NCBI GenBank assembly: GCA_035296625.1
Contig: DATHAO010000049.1
Location: 1 to 64,000 of the forward strand
Reading direction: 5' to 3'
Length of the DNA: 64,000 nt
Source: DATCLS01 sp035296625
GTDB lineage: Bacteria; Actinomycetota; Acidimicrobiia; Acidimicrobiales; VFJN01
The notes below the pieces were generated by a model that did no database searches, was not told the DNA's origin, and saw nothing but the letters and a program-made list of their open reading frames with translations. A program made the translations under genes and the position numbers. Below, in pieces: positions 1 to 7,743 of this stretch. Each line of letters opens with the position of its first letter. Position 1 is the stretch's first letter.

Positions 1-52
1 ACGGCGCGTGAATCCGGCGGCGGAGGCCGGTGAGGCGTGGCAGCCTGACCTG

Positions 53-853
53 ATGTCGCATCTGACCGCCGAGACTGTCGGGCACGTGCGGGTGGTGCGG
101 CTCGATCGCCCGGAACGAAAGAACGCGCTCACCTCGTCACTGGGCTGGAGCATCGTGCGGGCGATCGGCGACGCCGACGCCGACGACAACGTCAGGGTCG
201 TGGCGCTGACGGGCAACGGCGACGCGTTCTGTTCCGGCCTGGACCTGGGTGGTGGCGATGAGGCGCCGGTCGAGACTGGGCTGTCGGGCCAACAGCAGAT
301 GCTCGATGAGAAGGGCTGGGTCGGACGGTTTCTTCTCGCGCTGCGGTTCGAGACCGACAAGCCGGTCGTTGCCGGGATCAACGGGGCGGCGGTGGGCGCT
401 GGTCTCTCGTTGGCGATGGCCGCCGACATCCGGATTGCTGCCGACACGGCGCGCCTGCATCCGGGGTACCTGCGGGCAGGTACGTCGCCCGACGGCGGCC
501 TCACCTGGTCCCTGCCAACGCTCGTCGGCCACGAGAACGCGCTGCGGTTTCTGCTCGAGTCCCGCTTCGTGGATGCCGACGAGGCGCTTCGCCGCGGACT
601 CGTCTCGGAGGTCGTGCCCGCCGATCTGCTCGATGTGCGGCTACTGGAGTTCTGCGAAGCCGTCGGCGCCCAAGCACCGCTGGCGGTGCGACGCACGAAG
701 CGCCTAGTCGCCAGAACACCGTTGATCACCGACGTCGACGCGCGCATGACCGATGAGATCCGCAACGCGCTTGCAGGCCTCGGCAGCGAGGATGGACAGG
801 AGGCGGTGCAGGCGATCATCGAGAAGCGCAGGCCAGAGTTCCGCGGGCGTTGA
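53..853 (+). CDS. Enoyl-CoA hydratase/isomerase (crotonase) family protein
   Basis: A 266-residue crotonase-fold protein when started at the ATG at 53; a GTG at 8 would add 15 residues without homology, and the frame is open to the window edge. The oxyanion-hole segment CSGLDLGG and the glycine-rich helix segment NGAAVGAGLSLAMAADIR are both present. The later segment GTSPDGGLTW resembles isomerase-type members (PaaG-like), which carry Asp where hydratases use Glu, so isomerase or epoxyacyl-CoA chemistry is possible. It probably acts on an acyl-CoA in the cytoplasm. The next gene, an acyl-CoA thioesterase, starts one base after its stop, so the two are surely co-transcribed. The substrate cannot be told from sequence. 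Confidence 0.85.
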   Translation: MSHLTAETVGHVRVVRLDRPERKNALTSSLGWSIVRAIGDADADDNVRVVALTGNGDAFCSGLDLGGGDEAPVETGLSGQQQMLDEKGWVGRFLLALRFETDKPVVAGINGAAVGAGLSLAMAADIRIAADTARLHPGYLRAGTSPDGGLTWSLPTLVGHENALRFLLESRFVDADEALRRGLVSEVVPADLLDVRLLEFCEAVGAQAPLAVRRTKRLVARTPLITDVDARMTDEIRNALAGLGSEDGQEAVQAIIEKRRPEFRGR

Positions 854-854
854 G

Positions 855-1685
855 GTGACGGATCGGGTCGCTCAGCAGCAGGCTGCGATCGACGAGCTCC
901 TCGATCTGCTGCGCCACGAACGGCGAGGAGACACGTGGGTTGGGCGGACACCCGACCGGTATGGGCCCGTGGTGTTCGGGGGAGTCGGTCTGGCTCTCAC
1001 GATCAGCGCGGCGTGCGGTGACGCCCCGGTGGGAAGCCGGCTCCACTCGGTGCACGCCCACTTCCTGCGACCCGTGCAAGGCGGACAGGAGATCATCTTC
1101 CGCAGCGAGGTCGTGAAGGCGGGACGCGCGTTCAACCTGCACCGCGTCACGGCGTCGCAGCACGCCAAACCGGTCATCACGATGAGCTGTTCGTTCACCA
1201 CCGACACCGACGGCTACGTGTACGACCTCTCCGGGATCCCCACGGACGTGCCCCTCCCCGGCGACCTCCCCGAACCCGATGACACCCTGGATGGGGTCGG
1301 GCCCTGGGACGAGCGTTGGCTCGGTCCCAGTCGCCTGCGACCCGACGGCACCCGCGAGGCGACACATCGTCACTGGTTCCGCCTACCTCGAACGCTCGAC
1401 GACGACCCGCATCTGCACACGGCGCTGCTCGGCTATGCAACCGACTGGACCGGCCTCGGTGGACGGCCCCTCCACCTCGAGGGCGACACCACGGGCATGA
1501 TCAGTCTCGACCACGCCGCCTGGTTCCACCGGGCCGCCCGCGCCGACGACTGGCTGCTCCAAGACGTGCAGAGCCTCGTCAACGCCGGAGGCCGCGGGAC
1601 CCTGCGCGGCGTGATCCGGAACCCGCAGGGCCTGATCGTCGCGTCCATGGCCCAGGAGATGGTCCTCCGGCCGATCACGCCCTGA
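855..1685 (+). CDS. Acyl-CoA thioesterase II family protein (TesB-like, double hot dog)
   Basis: A 276-residue protein with the TesB double hot-dog layout. The N-terminal half has FGGVGLALTISAA and a HAHFLRPV strand. The C-terminal half has ISLDHAAWFHR with the conserved Asp, then GGRG and a final ASMAQE with the conserved Gln. TesB enzymes hydrolyse acyl-CoA to free acid and CoA. I chose the GTG at 855, because the frame is open further upstream but overlaps the preceding crotonase gene with no homology. Directly downstream of, and coupled to, that crotonase, so the pair probably works in one acyl-CoA degradation route. Confidence 0.85.
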   Translation: MTDRVAQQQAAIDELLDLLRHERRGDTWVGRTPDRYGPVVFGGVGLALTISAACGDAPVGSRLHSVHAHFLRPVQGGQEIIFRSEVVKAGRAFNLHRVTASQHAKPVITMSCSFTTDTDGYVYDLSGIPTDVPLPGDLPEPDDTLDGVGPWDERWLGPSRLRPDGTREATHRHWFRLPRTLDDDPHLHTALLGYATDWTGLGGRPLHLEGDTTGMISLDHAAWFHRAARADDWLLQDVQSLVNAGGRGTLRGVIRNPQGLIVASMAQEMVLRPITP

Positions 1686-1884
1686 CCATCACGAGAAGGC
1701 CGCCGCCGGTCGGAACGACCAGGAAATCGGCGCATCCGCGGGTGCCGCTCGGTCCCCGCGTTTGGTGGCACCCCGCCCGTGTGAAGGCTGCGCGGCGGAC
1801 GGCTCGGCGGTGGCGATCGGAAGTTGCCAATTGCCTGATGTCGCCGGCCAGGTGGGTCAGTAGGTTCGTGATGTGTCGCGGGTG
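1686..1884. other. Intergenic sequence at edge of a decayed region
   Basis: No convincing gene. The minus strand can be read through it, and near 1675-1734 that reading contains CADFLVVPT, which faintly recalls the start of an rve-type transposase core. The match is too short to call. The stretch leads into recombinase remnants on both strands, so it is best seen as the boundary of an old insertion. Confidence 0.3.
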
Positions 1885-2040
1885 ATGTCGGATCTGGAGC
1901 TGGCACGCCGCTTCTACTTCGAGGCTGTCATCGCCCGCCACGTCGGCCATGCACAGCCGTCAACGACGGCCGGCTACGTCAAGCAACTGGGTCGGCGCCC
2001 GAAGTCGGTGGCCGAGCGAGCGGCCGACGTGCTCCCGTGA
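1885..2040 (+). pseudogene. Chimeric fragment ending in a tyrosine-recombinase C-terminus
   Basis: A 51-codon frame from the ATG at 1885. Residues from about 19 onward (HVGHAQPSTTAGYVKQLG, then RRPKSVAERAADVL) look like the C-terminal end of an actinobacterial tyrosine recombinase, where the H-x-G-H box is followed by the catalytic Tyr (here in AGYV). The first 18 residues (MSDLELARRFYFEAV...) do not belong to that family. They recall the opening of DUF4037-type nucleotidyltransferases, but this is weak. The catalytic Arg and the rest of the recombinase are absent, so it cannot be functional. It probably marks a deletion or insertion junction. Confidence 0.45.
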
Positions 2041-2112
2041 GGCCGGCCCCTTAGCCGGCGTCCTTGCGGTTCCCCAACCGTTCCCACGCGGCCACGCTCG
2101 GCGGCCTACAAC

Positions 2113-2126
2113 AGGAACGTGTTATA
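2113..2126. promoter_or_regulatory. KstR-like palindrome (aggAACgtGTTatA)
   Basis: The 14-bp site agrees with the published KstR motif TnnAACnnGTTnnA at all specified positions except the first base. It lies 10 bp before the ATG of a 50-codon frame. KstR and its relatives repress sterol and lipid catabolic genes in actinobacteria. Only one copy was noticed and the downstream gene is not recognisable, so this may be a leftover promoter in a decayed region. Confidence 0.25.
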
Positions 2127-2136
2127 GGATGGGGTC

Positions 2137-2289
2137 ATGGCTGAGGACGAGGTAGCGATCCCGGACGAGGACGCCCCCGTCGAAGACGAGGAAGAGCAGC
2201 GGCGGTTGCCGCGGCCGCATCGTCATCCGAAGGGGTCCCTTCCGCCTGGCGCCTTGCGCGTCAGTGGCGGGCCCGGCAGCTCGGCGTGA
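2137..2289 (+). CDS. Small acidic hypothetical protein (possible)
   Basis: A 50-codon frame from ATG. The first 20 residues are strongly acidic (MAEDEVAIPDEDAP, then VEDEEE), followed by a basic, proline-rich second half (RRLPRPHRHPKG). There is no recognisable domain. It sits between two recombinase fragments and may be a relic. The compositional split and the palindrome just upstream are the only reasons to list it. Confidence 0.25.
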   Translation: MAEDEVAIPDEDAPVEDEEEQRRLPRPHRHPKGSLPPGALRVSGGPGSSA

Positions 2290-2680
2290 CTAGGCGTGGT
2301 GGCGGCGGGTAGCTGAGACCCGGCCGGCGGGGGCGGGCGTCCCAGCGGACCCTCCCTCGCCGGCTCGCGTCAGCCCGGAGATCCCGAGCCCCAAGCCGAC
2401 GCGGTCCGAATCACTCAGGTGATCCGTAGCCCAGAGCTTGACCCATTCCTCGGCAGAGAACGGGTTGGGTTCTCGTTGTGGACCTTGGGTGACTCGATCC
2501 TTGCCGCAGGGTTGACGGGAATCATCCCGTTGGCGTGCAGCCACCTCGACCAGAGCACGGTAGGACAGCCCGTACTTGTAGACCGTCGAGGGTGCCATGC
2601 CTCGGTGGCGGGCGCAGTAGTCGAGATACGCGTCGACGAGAGCGTCGTTCGCAGCCCGCGCCCTCGTGTCGTTTCGACAT
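2290..2680 (-). pseudogene. Decayed tyrosine recombinase/integrase, N-terminal part
   Basis: Three blocks of integrase sequence lie in order on the minus strand but in alternating frames. Around 2673-2530 is ANDALVDAYLDYC and STVYKYGLSYRALVE (SAM-like core-binding domain). Around 2537-2463 is GMIPVNPAARIESPKV. Around 2469-2365 is NPFSAEEWVKLWA and DSDRVGLGLG (start of the catalytic domain). At least two frameshifts separate them, and everything after the first catalytic Arg region is lost. It starts about 70 bp beyond the 3' end of a tRNA-Ala gene, the usual place for an integrase of an element inserted in a tRNA. Clearly a relic. Confidence 0.6.
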
Positions 2681-2752
2681 GGCCTGCGTTTCCTTCCGTG
2701 AATCGAACGGCCAAACGGTCTCGTCTCACGGTGTTTCCCCAGGTCACAGGCT

Positions 2753-2829
2753 TGGTGGAGGTGATGGGATTCGAACCCACGGCCTCTTCGATGCGACCGA
2801 AGCGCTCTAGCCAGCTGAGCTACACCCCC
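2753..2829 (-). tRNA. tRNA-Ala(CGC), 3' CCA encoded
   Basis: A full cloverleaf folds on the minus strand. The acceptor arm is GGGGGTG/CACCTCC with the G3:U70 pair that marks alanine tRNAs. The D arm is GCTC/GAGC, and the anticodon stem CTTCG/CGAAG closes the loop GTCGCAT with anticodon CGC. The T arm is GTGGG/CCCAT with loop TTCGAAT. The discriminator is A and CCA is encoded (2755-2753). It reads GCG codons. An integrase relic follows its 3' end. Confidence 0.93.
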
Positions 2830-2938
2830 GGGTGGAGCGCCCACGATAGCGGACGGGCCCGCTGGGTCCGGCACCCAGGGTCGGCCCTCGGCACGGCCGC
2901 CTCCGGCCGGTGCCGCCCTCGCCGACGCCTCGACGGGC

Positions 2939-3838
2939 TCAGCGGGCGGCGCCGCTGCGCAACACGACGACCGCCGGCCGCGGGGCCTCGATCGGTGCCA
3001 GGTAGTGCACCTTGCGCAGCCGCTCGCTGGTGCGCCGTTGCCGGCGGACGAGCAGGGCGAGGTAGGTCACCAGCAGAGCGTCCGCGAGGGCATGAGTGAT
3101 CCACAGGCCGGTGGCACCGAGCACGAGCGCCCACGAGAGCGTGATGGCCACGCTGGCCACGAGCACGGCCACCACCCGGCGCCGGCGCCGGTAGGCCAGG
3201 GCCTGGGACCGGGCCGCCTCGGGCGGGGACGCCCGACGGACCGGGCGCGGGGCCCGCTCGGCCCAGCGGTCGCTCCCCGAGCGGGGGTCCTCGCCGGCGA
3301 GCAGCGGTCGGTGAGCGACGCGCAGTCCGGGGTAGCCCGCGTCCGCGTTGCTCAGGCGGGGATCGTCGCCAGGCGTGCCGAGGTCGCCGTGGCCGTCCCC
3401 GGCGGCGCTGTAGGACAGCGCGGCATAGGCTGGCCCGCGCCCGGCGCCGGGCTCGGCGTCGCGCTCGGAGGCGGCGTCGCCGTAGAAGGCGGCGTCCGCG
3501 TCGAGGTAGGCGTCCTCGTCGTAGGCGGCCTCCCCGTACACGTCCGCGGGCACGCTCAGGTCGGGCTCACCCTCGGCGCGCGGCTCGTCGACGAAGCGGG
3601 CCCGGCGGTTGCTCCACACCGTGCTGCGGACGCGCCGGTCGTCAGTGACGAAGCGGGTGGCAGCGTGGTCGGGTGTGGTCCGCCCCAGCAGGGACAACTG
3701 CTCGTGGAACGAGCGGATCGTGTCGGTGGGCCGGCCCGCCCGACGGCTCTGCACCCAGGGCGGCACGAGGACTGCGGCCCAGATCACTGCCAGGAGCACC
3801 AGTACGGGTATGGATTCCACTGTCCAACGCCCTCCCAC
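2939..3838 (-). CDS. SepX/GlpR-like membrane protein, putative cell-division factor
   Basis: A 299-residue protein with one N-terminal membrane segment (IPVLVLLAVIWAAVLVPPWV). A conserved-looking cytoplasmic stretch follows (RPTDTIRSFHEQLSLLG), then a long acidic, Ala/Asp/Tyr-rich disordered middle. Two hydrophobic helices come near the C-terminus (about 225-265), and the tail is basic. This matches the layout of actinobacterial SepX (GlpR), a divisome component in Streptomyces that is typically encoded near moaC, glp and galU, as here. Last gene of the glp-moaA-moaC run. A GTG at 3820 (VESIPV) is an equally good start. Function is inferred from architecture and synteny, not from a catalytic motif. 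Confidence 0.6.
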   Translation of the reverse strand: MGGRWTVESIPVLVLLAVIWAAVLVPPWVQSRRAGRPTDTIRSFHEQLSLLGRTTPDHAATRFVTDDRRVRSTVWSNRRARFVDEPRAEGEPDLSVPADVYGEAAYDEDAYLDADAAFYGDAASERDAEPGAGRGPAYAALSYSAAGDGHGDLGTPGDDPRLSNADAGYPGLRVAHRPLLAGEDPRSGSDRWAERAPRPVRRASPPEAARSQALAYRRRRRVVAVLVASVAITLSWALVLGATGLWITHALADALLVTYLALLVRRQRRTSERLRKVHYLAPIEAPRPAVVVLRSGAAR

Positions 3839-3925
3839 TTGCGACCGTACCGGTCAGCGGGAAGGCGCGGGTGGATGCCCGCTGAGCTGCGACTGCGCCC
3901 CCTGGCTACGCCTCGGGCGCGGGCG

Positions 3926-4426
3926 TCAGAGCCCGAAGTCGCCGTCGAGCTCTCTCCGGCGGAACGAGCCGCTGCGGCCGCCCGTCTTCTCCCACAGGGC
4001 GATCTCGCCGATCGTCATCCCCCGGTCGCTCGACTTGCACATGTCGTAGATGGTGAGGCACGCCACCGAGCAGGCGGTCAGGGCTTCCATCTCGACGCCC
4101 GTGCGGTCGACGGTGTCGACCTGGGCCTCGACCTCGATGAAGTCGTCCTCGATGCGGAAGTTGACGAGCACCGAGCCCACGAGGAGGGGGTGGCACAGCG
4201 GGATCAGGTCGGGGGCGCGCTTGGCCGCCTGGATGCCGGCCACCCGGGCCACCGCCAGGACGTCACCCTTGGTGATCGCCCCGCGTGCGACGAGCGAGGC
4301 GGTCTCGGCCTTCATGTGCACCCGGCCGCGCACCACGGCTCGCCGATGCGACGGTTCCTTGGGGGTGACGTCGATCATCCGAGCCCGGCCGAGCGGGTCG
4401 AGGTGCGTGAGCCCGCGGTCAGACAT
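3926..4426 (-). CDS. moaC: Cyclic pyranopterin monophosphate synthase MoaC
   Basis: A 166-residue protein, the usual MoaC length, started at the ATG at 4426. Family signatures are all present: MIDVTPKEPSHRRAVVRG near the N-terminus, AAKRAPDLIPLCHPLL in the middle, and VEMEALTACSVACLTIYDMC towards the end. The catalytic Lys is in the final DMCKSSDRG. MoaC converts the MoaA product (3',8-cyclo-dihydro-GTP) into cyclic pyranopterin monophosphate in molybdenum cofactor synthesis. It lies 35 bp downstream of moaA on the same strand. Confidence 0.96.
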   Translation of the reverse strand: MSDRGLTHLDPLGRARMIDVTPKEPSHRRAVVRGRVHMKAETASLVARGAITKGDVLAVARVAGIQAAKRAPDLIPLCHPLLVGSVLVNFRIEDDFIEVEAQVDTVDRTGVEMEALTACSVACLTIYDMCKSSDRGMTIGEIALWEKTGGRSGSFRRRELDGDFGL

Positions 4427-4461
4427 GACGACCAGCCTAGACGGTCCCGGGCACCGCCTCG

Positions 4462-5466
4462 TCACCCACCGATCTGGCTCATGCTGCGGCGGGGCCGCAC
4501 GAACTGCACCTGGCCGATCATGTGGCCGGCGCCCTTGGCCGCGACGCAGCGCTGCACGACCTCGGCCAGTTGCTCGTCGGATGCGCCCGCCCGCATCGGC
4601 CCGCGCACGTCCGACTCGTCGGTGGCGAACAGGCACGAGCGCAGCTGACCGTCCGCGGTGAGGCGAATGCGGTCGCAGGTCGCACAGAACGGGCGGGTCA
4701 CCGACGGGATCACGCCCACCTCGCCCCGGCCGTCGCGGTAGGCGAAGCGCTCGGCGGGCTCGCTGCCCCGCACGATCGCGTCGAGCGGGAAGCGGGCGCC
4801 GATGGCGGCCACGATCTCGGCCTGGCTGACGACGGCGCCGTCCGTCCAGCTGCCCTGGGCGTCGAGCGGCATCCACTCGATGAAGCGCACGGTGACGCCC
4901 CGCTCGCGCCCGAACGACGCCATGTCGACGATCTCGTCGTCGTTGACGCCACGCATCACCACGGCGTTGACCTTCACCGGGCCGAGGCCGGCCTCGAGCG
5001 CTGCGTCGATGCCGTCGAGCACCCGGACCAGCTCGTCACGCCGAGTCAGCTCGAAGAAGCGGTCGCGGCGCAGCGTGTCGAGCGAGACGTTGACCCGCCG
5101 CAGACCGGCGCCGGCCAGGTCGCCGGCCATCGGGCGCAGCATGGCGCCGTTCGTGGTGAGCGCGAGGTCGACGGGGCGCCCGTCGGCGGTCCTCAAGCGG
5201 GCGAGCTTCTCGACGAGCACCGGCAGGTGGGCGCGCACGGTGGGCTCGCCGCCGGTCAGGCGCAGGCTGTCGACGCCGAAGCGGTCGACGCACAGGCGGG
5301 CGACCCGCTCGATCTCCTCGAACGTGAGCACCTCGGACCGGGGAAGCCACTGCATCCCCTCTTCTGGCATGCAGTAGGTGCAGCGGAAGTTGCACCTGTC
5401 GGTCACCGAGATGCGTAGGTCGCGGTGAACGCGCCCGAAACCGTCGACGAGGGGGGTGAGGGGCAC
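4462..5466 (-). CDS. moaA: GTP 3',8-cyclase MoaA (radical SAM)
   Basis: A 334-residue radical SAM enzyme. The N-terminal cluster motif is CNFRCTYC, binding the SAM-ligating 4Fe-4S cluster. A second cluster motif sits in the C-terminal half (FCATCDRIRLTADGQLRSC). The protein ends in Gly-Gly, the conserved MoaA tail needed for activity. It performs the first step of molybdenum cofactor synthesis on GTP. I chose the GTG at 5466 (VVPLTPLVDGFGRVHRDLRI), since further upstream the frame is low-complexity and unlike MoaA. Flanked by glp and moaC on the same strand. Confidence 0.96.
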   Translation of the reverse strand: MPLTPLVDGFGRVHRDLRISVTDRCNFRCTYCMPEEGMQWLPRSEVLTFEEIERVARLCVDRFGVDSLRLTGGEPTVRAHLPVLVEKLARLRTADGRPVDLALTTNGAMLRPMAGDLAGAGLRRVNVSLDTLRRDRFFELTRRDELVRVLDGIDAALEAGLGPVKVNAVVMRGVNDDEIVDMASFGRERGVTVRFIEWMPLDAQGSWTDGAVVSQAEIVAAIGARFPLDAIVRGSEPAERFAYRDGRGEVGVIPSVTRPFCATCDRIRLTADGQLRSCLFATDESDVRGPMRAGASDEQLAEVVQRCVAAKGAGHMIGQVQFVRPRRSMSQIGG

Positions 5467-5667
5467 GACGGTCAGGGTACCGGCAGCCCCTGGTCCCTCG
5501 ATAGGGGCCGCTCGCGTCCGCCCGCGTCCCGTGCCGTCCGCGAACGTCACCCCACCGCGCTCGGCGCCACCCGGACGGACGGACGGGCGGGCGGCGGACG
5601 GCGGGCGGACGGACCCACGTGGAGCCGACCGGCGGGCCGGTGAGCGCCCGCGAGCGCCGGCGGAGGT

Positions 5668-6942
5668 TCAGCCGGCGAGTGCAGGCGGATCGCCGAGCAG
5701 CACGACCGTCACCGGGTCCCCTGCCGCCACCCCGTCGCCGTCGGGCAGCAGCGCCAGACCGTCGGCCCGCGAGGCGGCGGCGAGCTGATGGGAGCCCTGG
5801 CCCCCGGCGGAGCGGACGTGGAGCCGCCCGTCGGCATCCACGCCCACGAGCACCCGGGCGAGGTGCAGCTTGCCATCGGGGCGCCGGGGCAGGGCCTCGT
5901 CGGCCACGGCCGCCAGGCGTGGCCGGTGCAACCGGTCGGCGGGGTGGCCGGCCAGGCGCCGCAGCGCCGGACGGGCGAAGAGCTCGAAGCTGACCATCGA
6001 CGACACCGGGTTGCCGGGCAGGCCGAACACCGGCACCCGCCGCTCGTCGCCGTCGACCTCGGTGCCCACGTCGGCGGGCACGACGCCGAAGGCCAGGGGC
6101 TTGGCGGGGCGGATGGCCACCTGCATCCAGCGCATGTCGCCGAGCCGGTCGAGGACGACCTTGACGAGGTCGGTGTCGCCCATGGAGACGCCGCCGCTGG
6201 ACAGCACGGCGTCGCACCCGGCGACGCCCCGTTCGAGGGCGGCGGTGATCGCCGCCTCGTCGTCGGGGGCCCGGCCGAGGTCGACCGGCGTGAACCCGGC
6301 CGCGGCCACCAGGGCCAGCAGCGTTGGCCGGTTGCTGTCGCGGATCTGGCCCGGCCGCAGCGCGACTCCGGGCTCGACCAGCTCGTCGCCGGTCGACAGC
6401 ACCCCGACGCGCGGCCGAGGGCGGGCCTCGACCTCGGTGACCCCCAGCGACGCCAGCACGCCGAGGCGAGCGGGGGTCAGCTCGTCGCCCGCGGCGAACA
6501 CGGCGTCACCCGCGCGCAGGTCGCCGCCCGCGGGACGGACGTGGTCGCCCACCTCGGCCACCCAGCCGATCTCGACCGCGTCGCCGCCATCGGGCGTGCG
6601 GCGCCGCTCGGTGCGCTCGACCATGACGACGGCGTCAGCGCCCTGGGGCATGACGGCGCCGGTGAAGATCCGCATGGCCTCCCCCGCGCCGAGCGGGTGG
6701 TCGGCCGGGTGGCCGGCGGCCACCTGGCCGACGACGGGCAGTGTGACGGGCACCTCGGCCAGATCGGCGGCGCGCACGGCGTAGCCGTCCATCGCCGTGT
6801 TGGCGAACTCCGGGACGTCCTCGCGGGCCGCGACGGGACCGGCCAGCACGCACCCCGCGGCATCCCCCACCGGGGTCGTCGCCGATGCGAGCGGCGGGCA
6901 CCCGGCGAGCACGTGGGCCGTGGCCTCGTCGAGCGGGATCAT
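5668..6942 (-). CDS. glp: Molybdopterin molybdenumtransferase (MoeA/Glp type)
   Basis: A 424-residue MoeA-family enzyme (ATG at 6942; a GTG at 6951 is also in frame). The N-terminal domain has FANTAMDGYAVRAADL, then FTGAVMPQGADAVVMVE. The central MoCF-binding domain has VGVLSTGDELVEPG, DSNRPTL and SSGGVSMGD. FGLPGNPVSSMVSFELF follows, with a C-terminal beta domain. MoeA inserts molybdate into adenylylated molybdopterin. First molybdenum-cofactor gene of the run. A roughly 200-bp GC-rich spacer with GGACGG/GGGCGG runs separates it from moaA, so moaA may have its own promoter. Confidence 0.93.
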   Translation of the reverse strand: MIPLDEATAHVLAGCPPLASATTPVGDAAGCVLAGPVAAREDVPEFANTAMDGYAVRAADLAEVPVTLPVVGQVAAGHPADHPLGAGEAMRIFTGAVMPQGADAVVMVERTERRRTPDGGDAVEIGWVAEVGDHVRPAGGDLRAGDAVFAAGDELTPARLGVLASLGVTEVEARPRPRVGVLSTGDELVEPGVALRPGQIRDSNRPTLLALVAAAGFTPVDLGRAPDDEAAITAALERGVAGCDAVLSSGGVSMGDTDLVKVVLDRLGDMRWMQVAIRPAKPLAFGVVPADVGTEVDGDERRVPVFGLPGNPVSSMVSFELFARPALRRLAGHPADRLHRPRLAAVADEALPRRPDGKLHLARVLVGVDADGRLHVRSAGGQGSHQLAAASRADGLALLPDGDGVAAGDPVTVVLLGDPPALAG

Positions 6943-7134
6943 GGGGCGCACGCTACCGGTGGGCCGGTCCGGTCCCGGCGGGCGATCCGCCGCAGCGGGA
7001 CCCGGCTGCGCCGCCGCCCGGGGGCGGGCCAGCGGTGGCCCGATCCCGGGCGGTCCGAGAGCGGTCGGGCGGCGGTGGCGGCTGACGGCGGGCGCCGCGC
7101 CGTCGGACCGGTCGGGAGGACGGTCGGCTGGACG

Positions 7135-7157
7135 GTCGGACCGTCAGACGGTCCGAC
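7135..7157. terminator. Perfect inverted repeat over the DUF4383 stop codon
   Basis: GTCGGACCGT (7135-7144) is followed by a CAG loop and ACGGTCCGAC (7148-7157), a perfect 10-bp stem with a 3-nt loop. The TGA stop of the minus-strand DUF4383 gene (7146-7144) lies in its centre. No T-run follows. It may act as a terminator or RNA-stabilising hairpin between that gene and glp. Confidence 0.4.
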
Positions 7158-7611
7158 GGACCGCCCGGCGATCGGTGAGGGCGACCCCAAGGGCGATCAT
7201 GCCGACGCCGAGGACCAGGTGCAGCCAGTTGTCGGCCGTGTTGAACGGCACGAAGTTGGCGTCGTCGGCCAGGTCGATGACCGCGCCGTACAGCGTGAGC
7301 AGCAGGTACACGACGCCGCCGCCGATCAGGTAGAGGCGCGACGCGGGGACGGTGCGGCTGGCCACGAGGCCGAGCACCCCGAACGCCAGGTGCACGAGGT
7401 TGTGGAGCACCGACACCTGGAACAGGCCGAGCAGCTCGGCGCGCGAGTCGGTTCCGGCGAACGTGAGGTCGTCGAAGTTCGTCGTGATGCCGGGGATGAA
7501 ACCGGCGATCCCGACGAGCAGGAAGACCGCGCCGACGAGGGCGGCGGCCCTCTGGATCGTGGTGGCGTTACCGACGTCGAAGGAACGACCGGCACGATTG
7601 GCCTGAGCCAT
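7144..7611 (-). CDS. DUF4383 domain-containing membrane protein
   Basis: A 155-residue protein with four predicted membrane helices (AAALVGAVFLLVGIAGFIPG; LVHLAFGVLGLVAS; YLIGGGVVYLLLTLYGAVI; WLHLVLGVGMIALGVAL). The conserved loop LLGLFQVSVLHNLVHL is typical of DUF4383 proteins, which are common in actinobacteria and have no known function. The ATG at 7611 is preceded by a clear GGAGGTG ribosome site about 7 bases upstream. It is first on the minus strand here, with a divergent ligD-like gene about 130 bp away. Confidence 0.85.
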   Translation of the reverse strand: MAQANRAGRSFDVGNATTIQRAAALVGAVFLLVGIAGFIPGITTNFDDLTFAGTDSRAELLGLFQVSVLHNLVHLAFGVLGLVASRTVPASRLYLIGGGVVYLLLTLYGAVIDLADDANFVPFNTADNWLHLVLGVGMIALGVALTDRRAVRRTV

Positions 7612-7743
7612 GGGTGAACACCTCCGTATGAGAGCTGGCCGGGTCTTCCCGGGGCCCCGGGGGCGCAAACGCAGGTCGTGGCGGGCGTCACACAACCGGT
7701 CGGGGGCTGTTCCTGGAGCCCCGACATCGGGTAGGCCGGGGGC

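Noticed and set aside
1675..1950. Minus-strand frame with CADFLVVPT, faintly like an rve transposase core
   Set aside because: Only about ten residues resemble the family, the rest does not, and no terminal inverted repeats were seen.
5467..5667. Possible molybdenum-cofactor riboswitch between glp and moaA
   Set aside because: The spacer is mostly GGACGG/GGGCGG runs with no recognisable conserved aptamer core.
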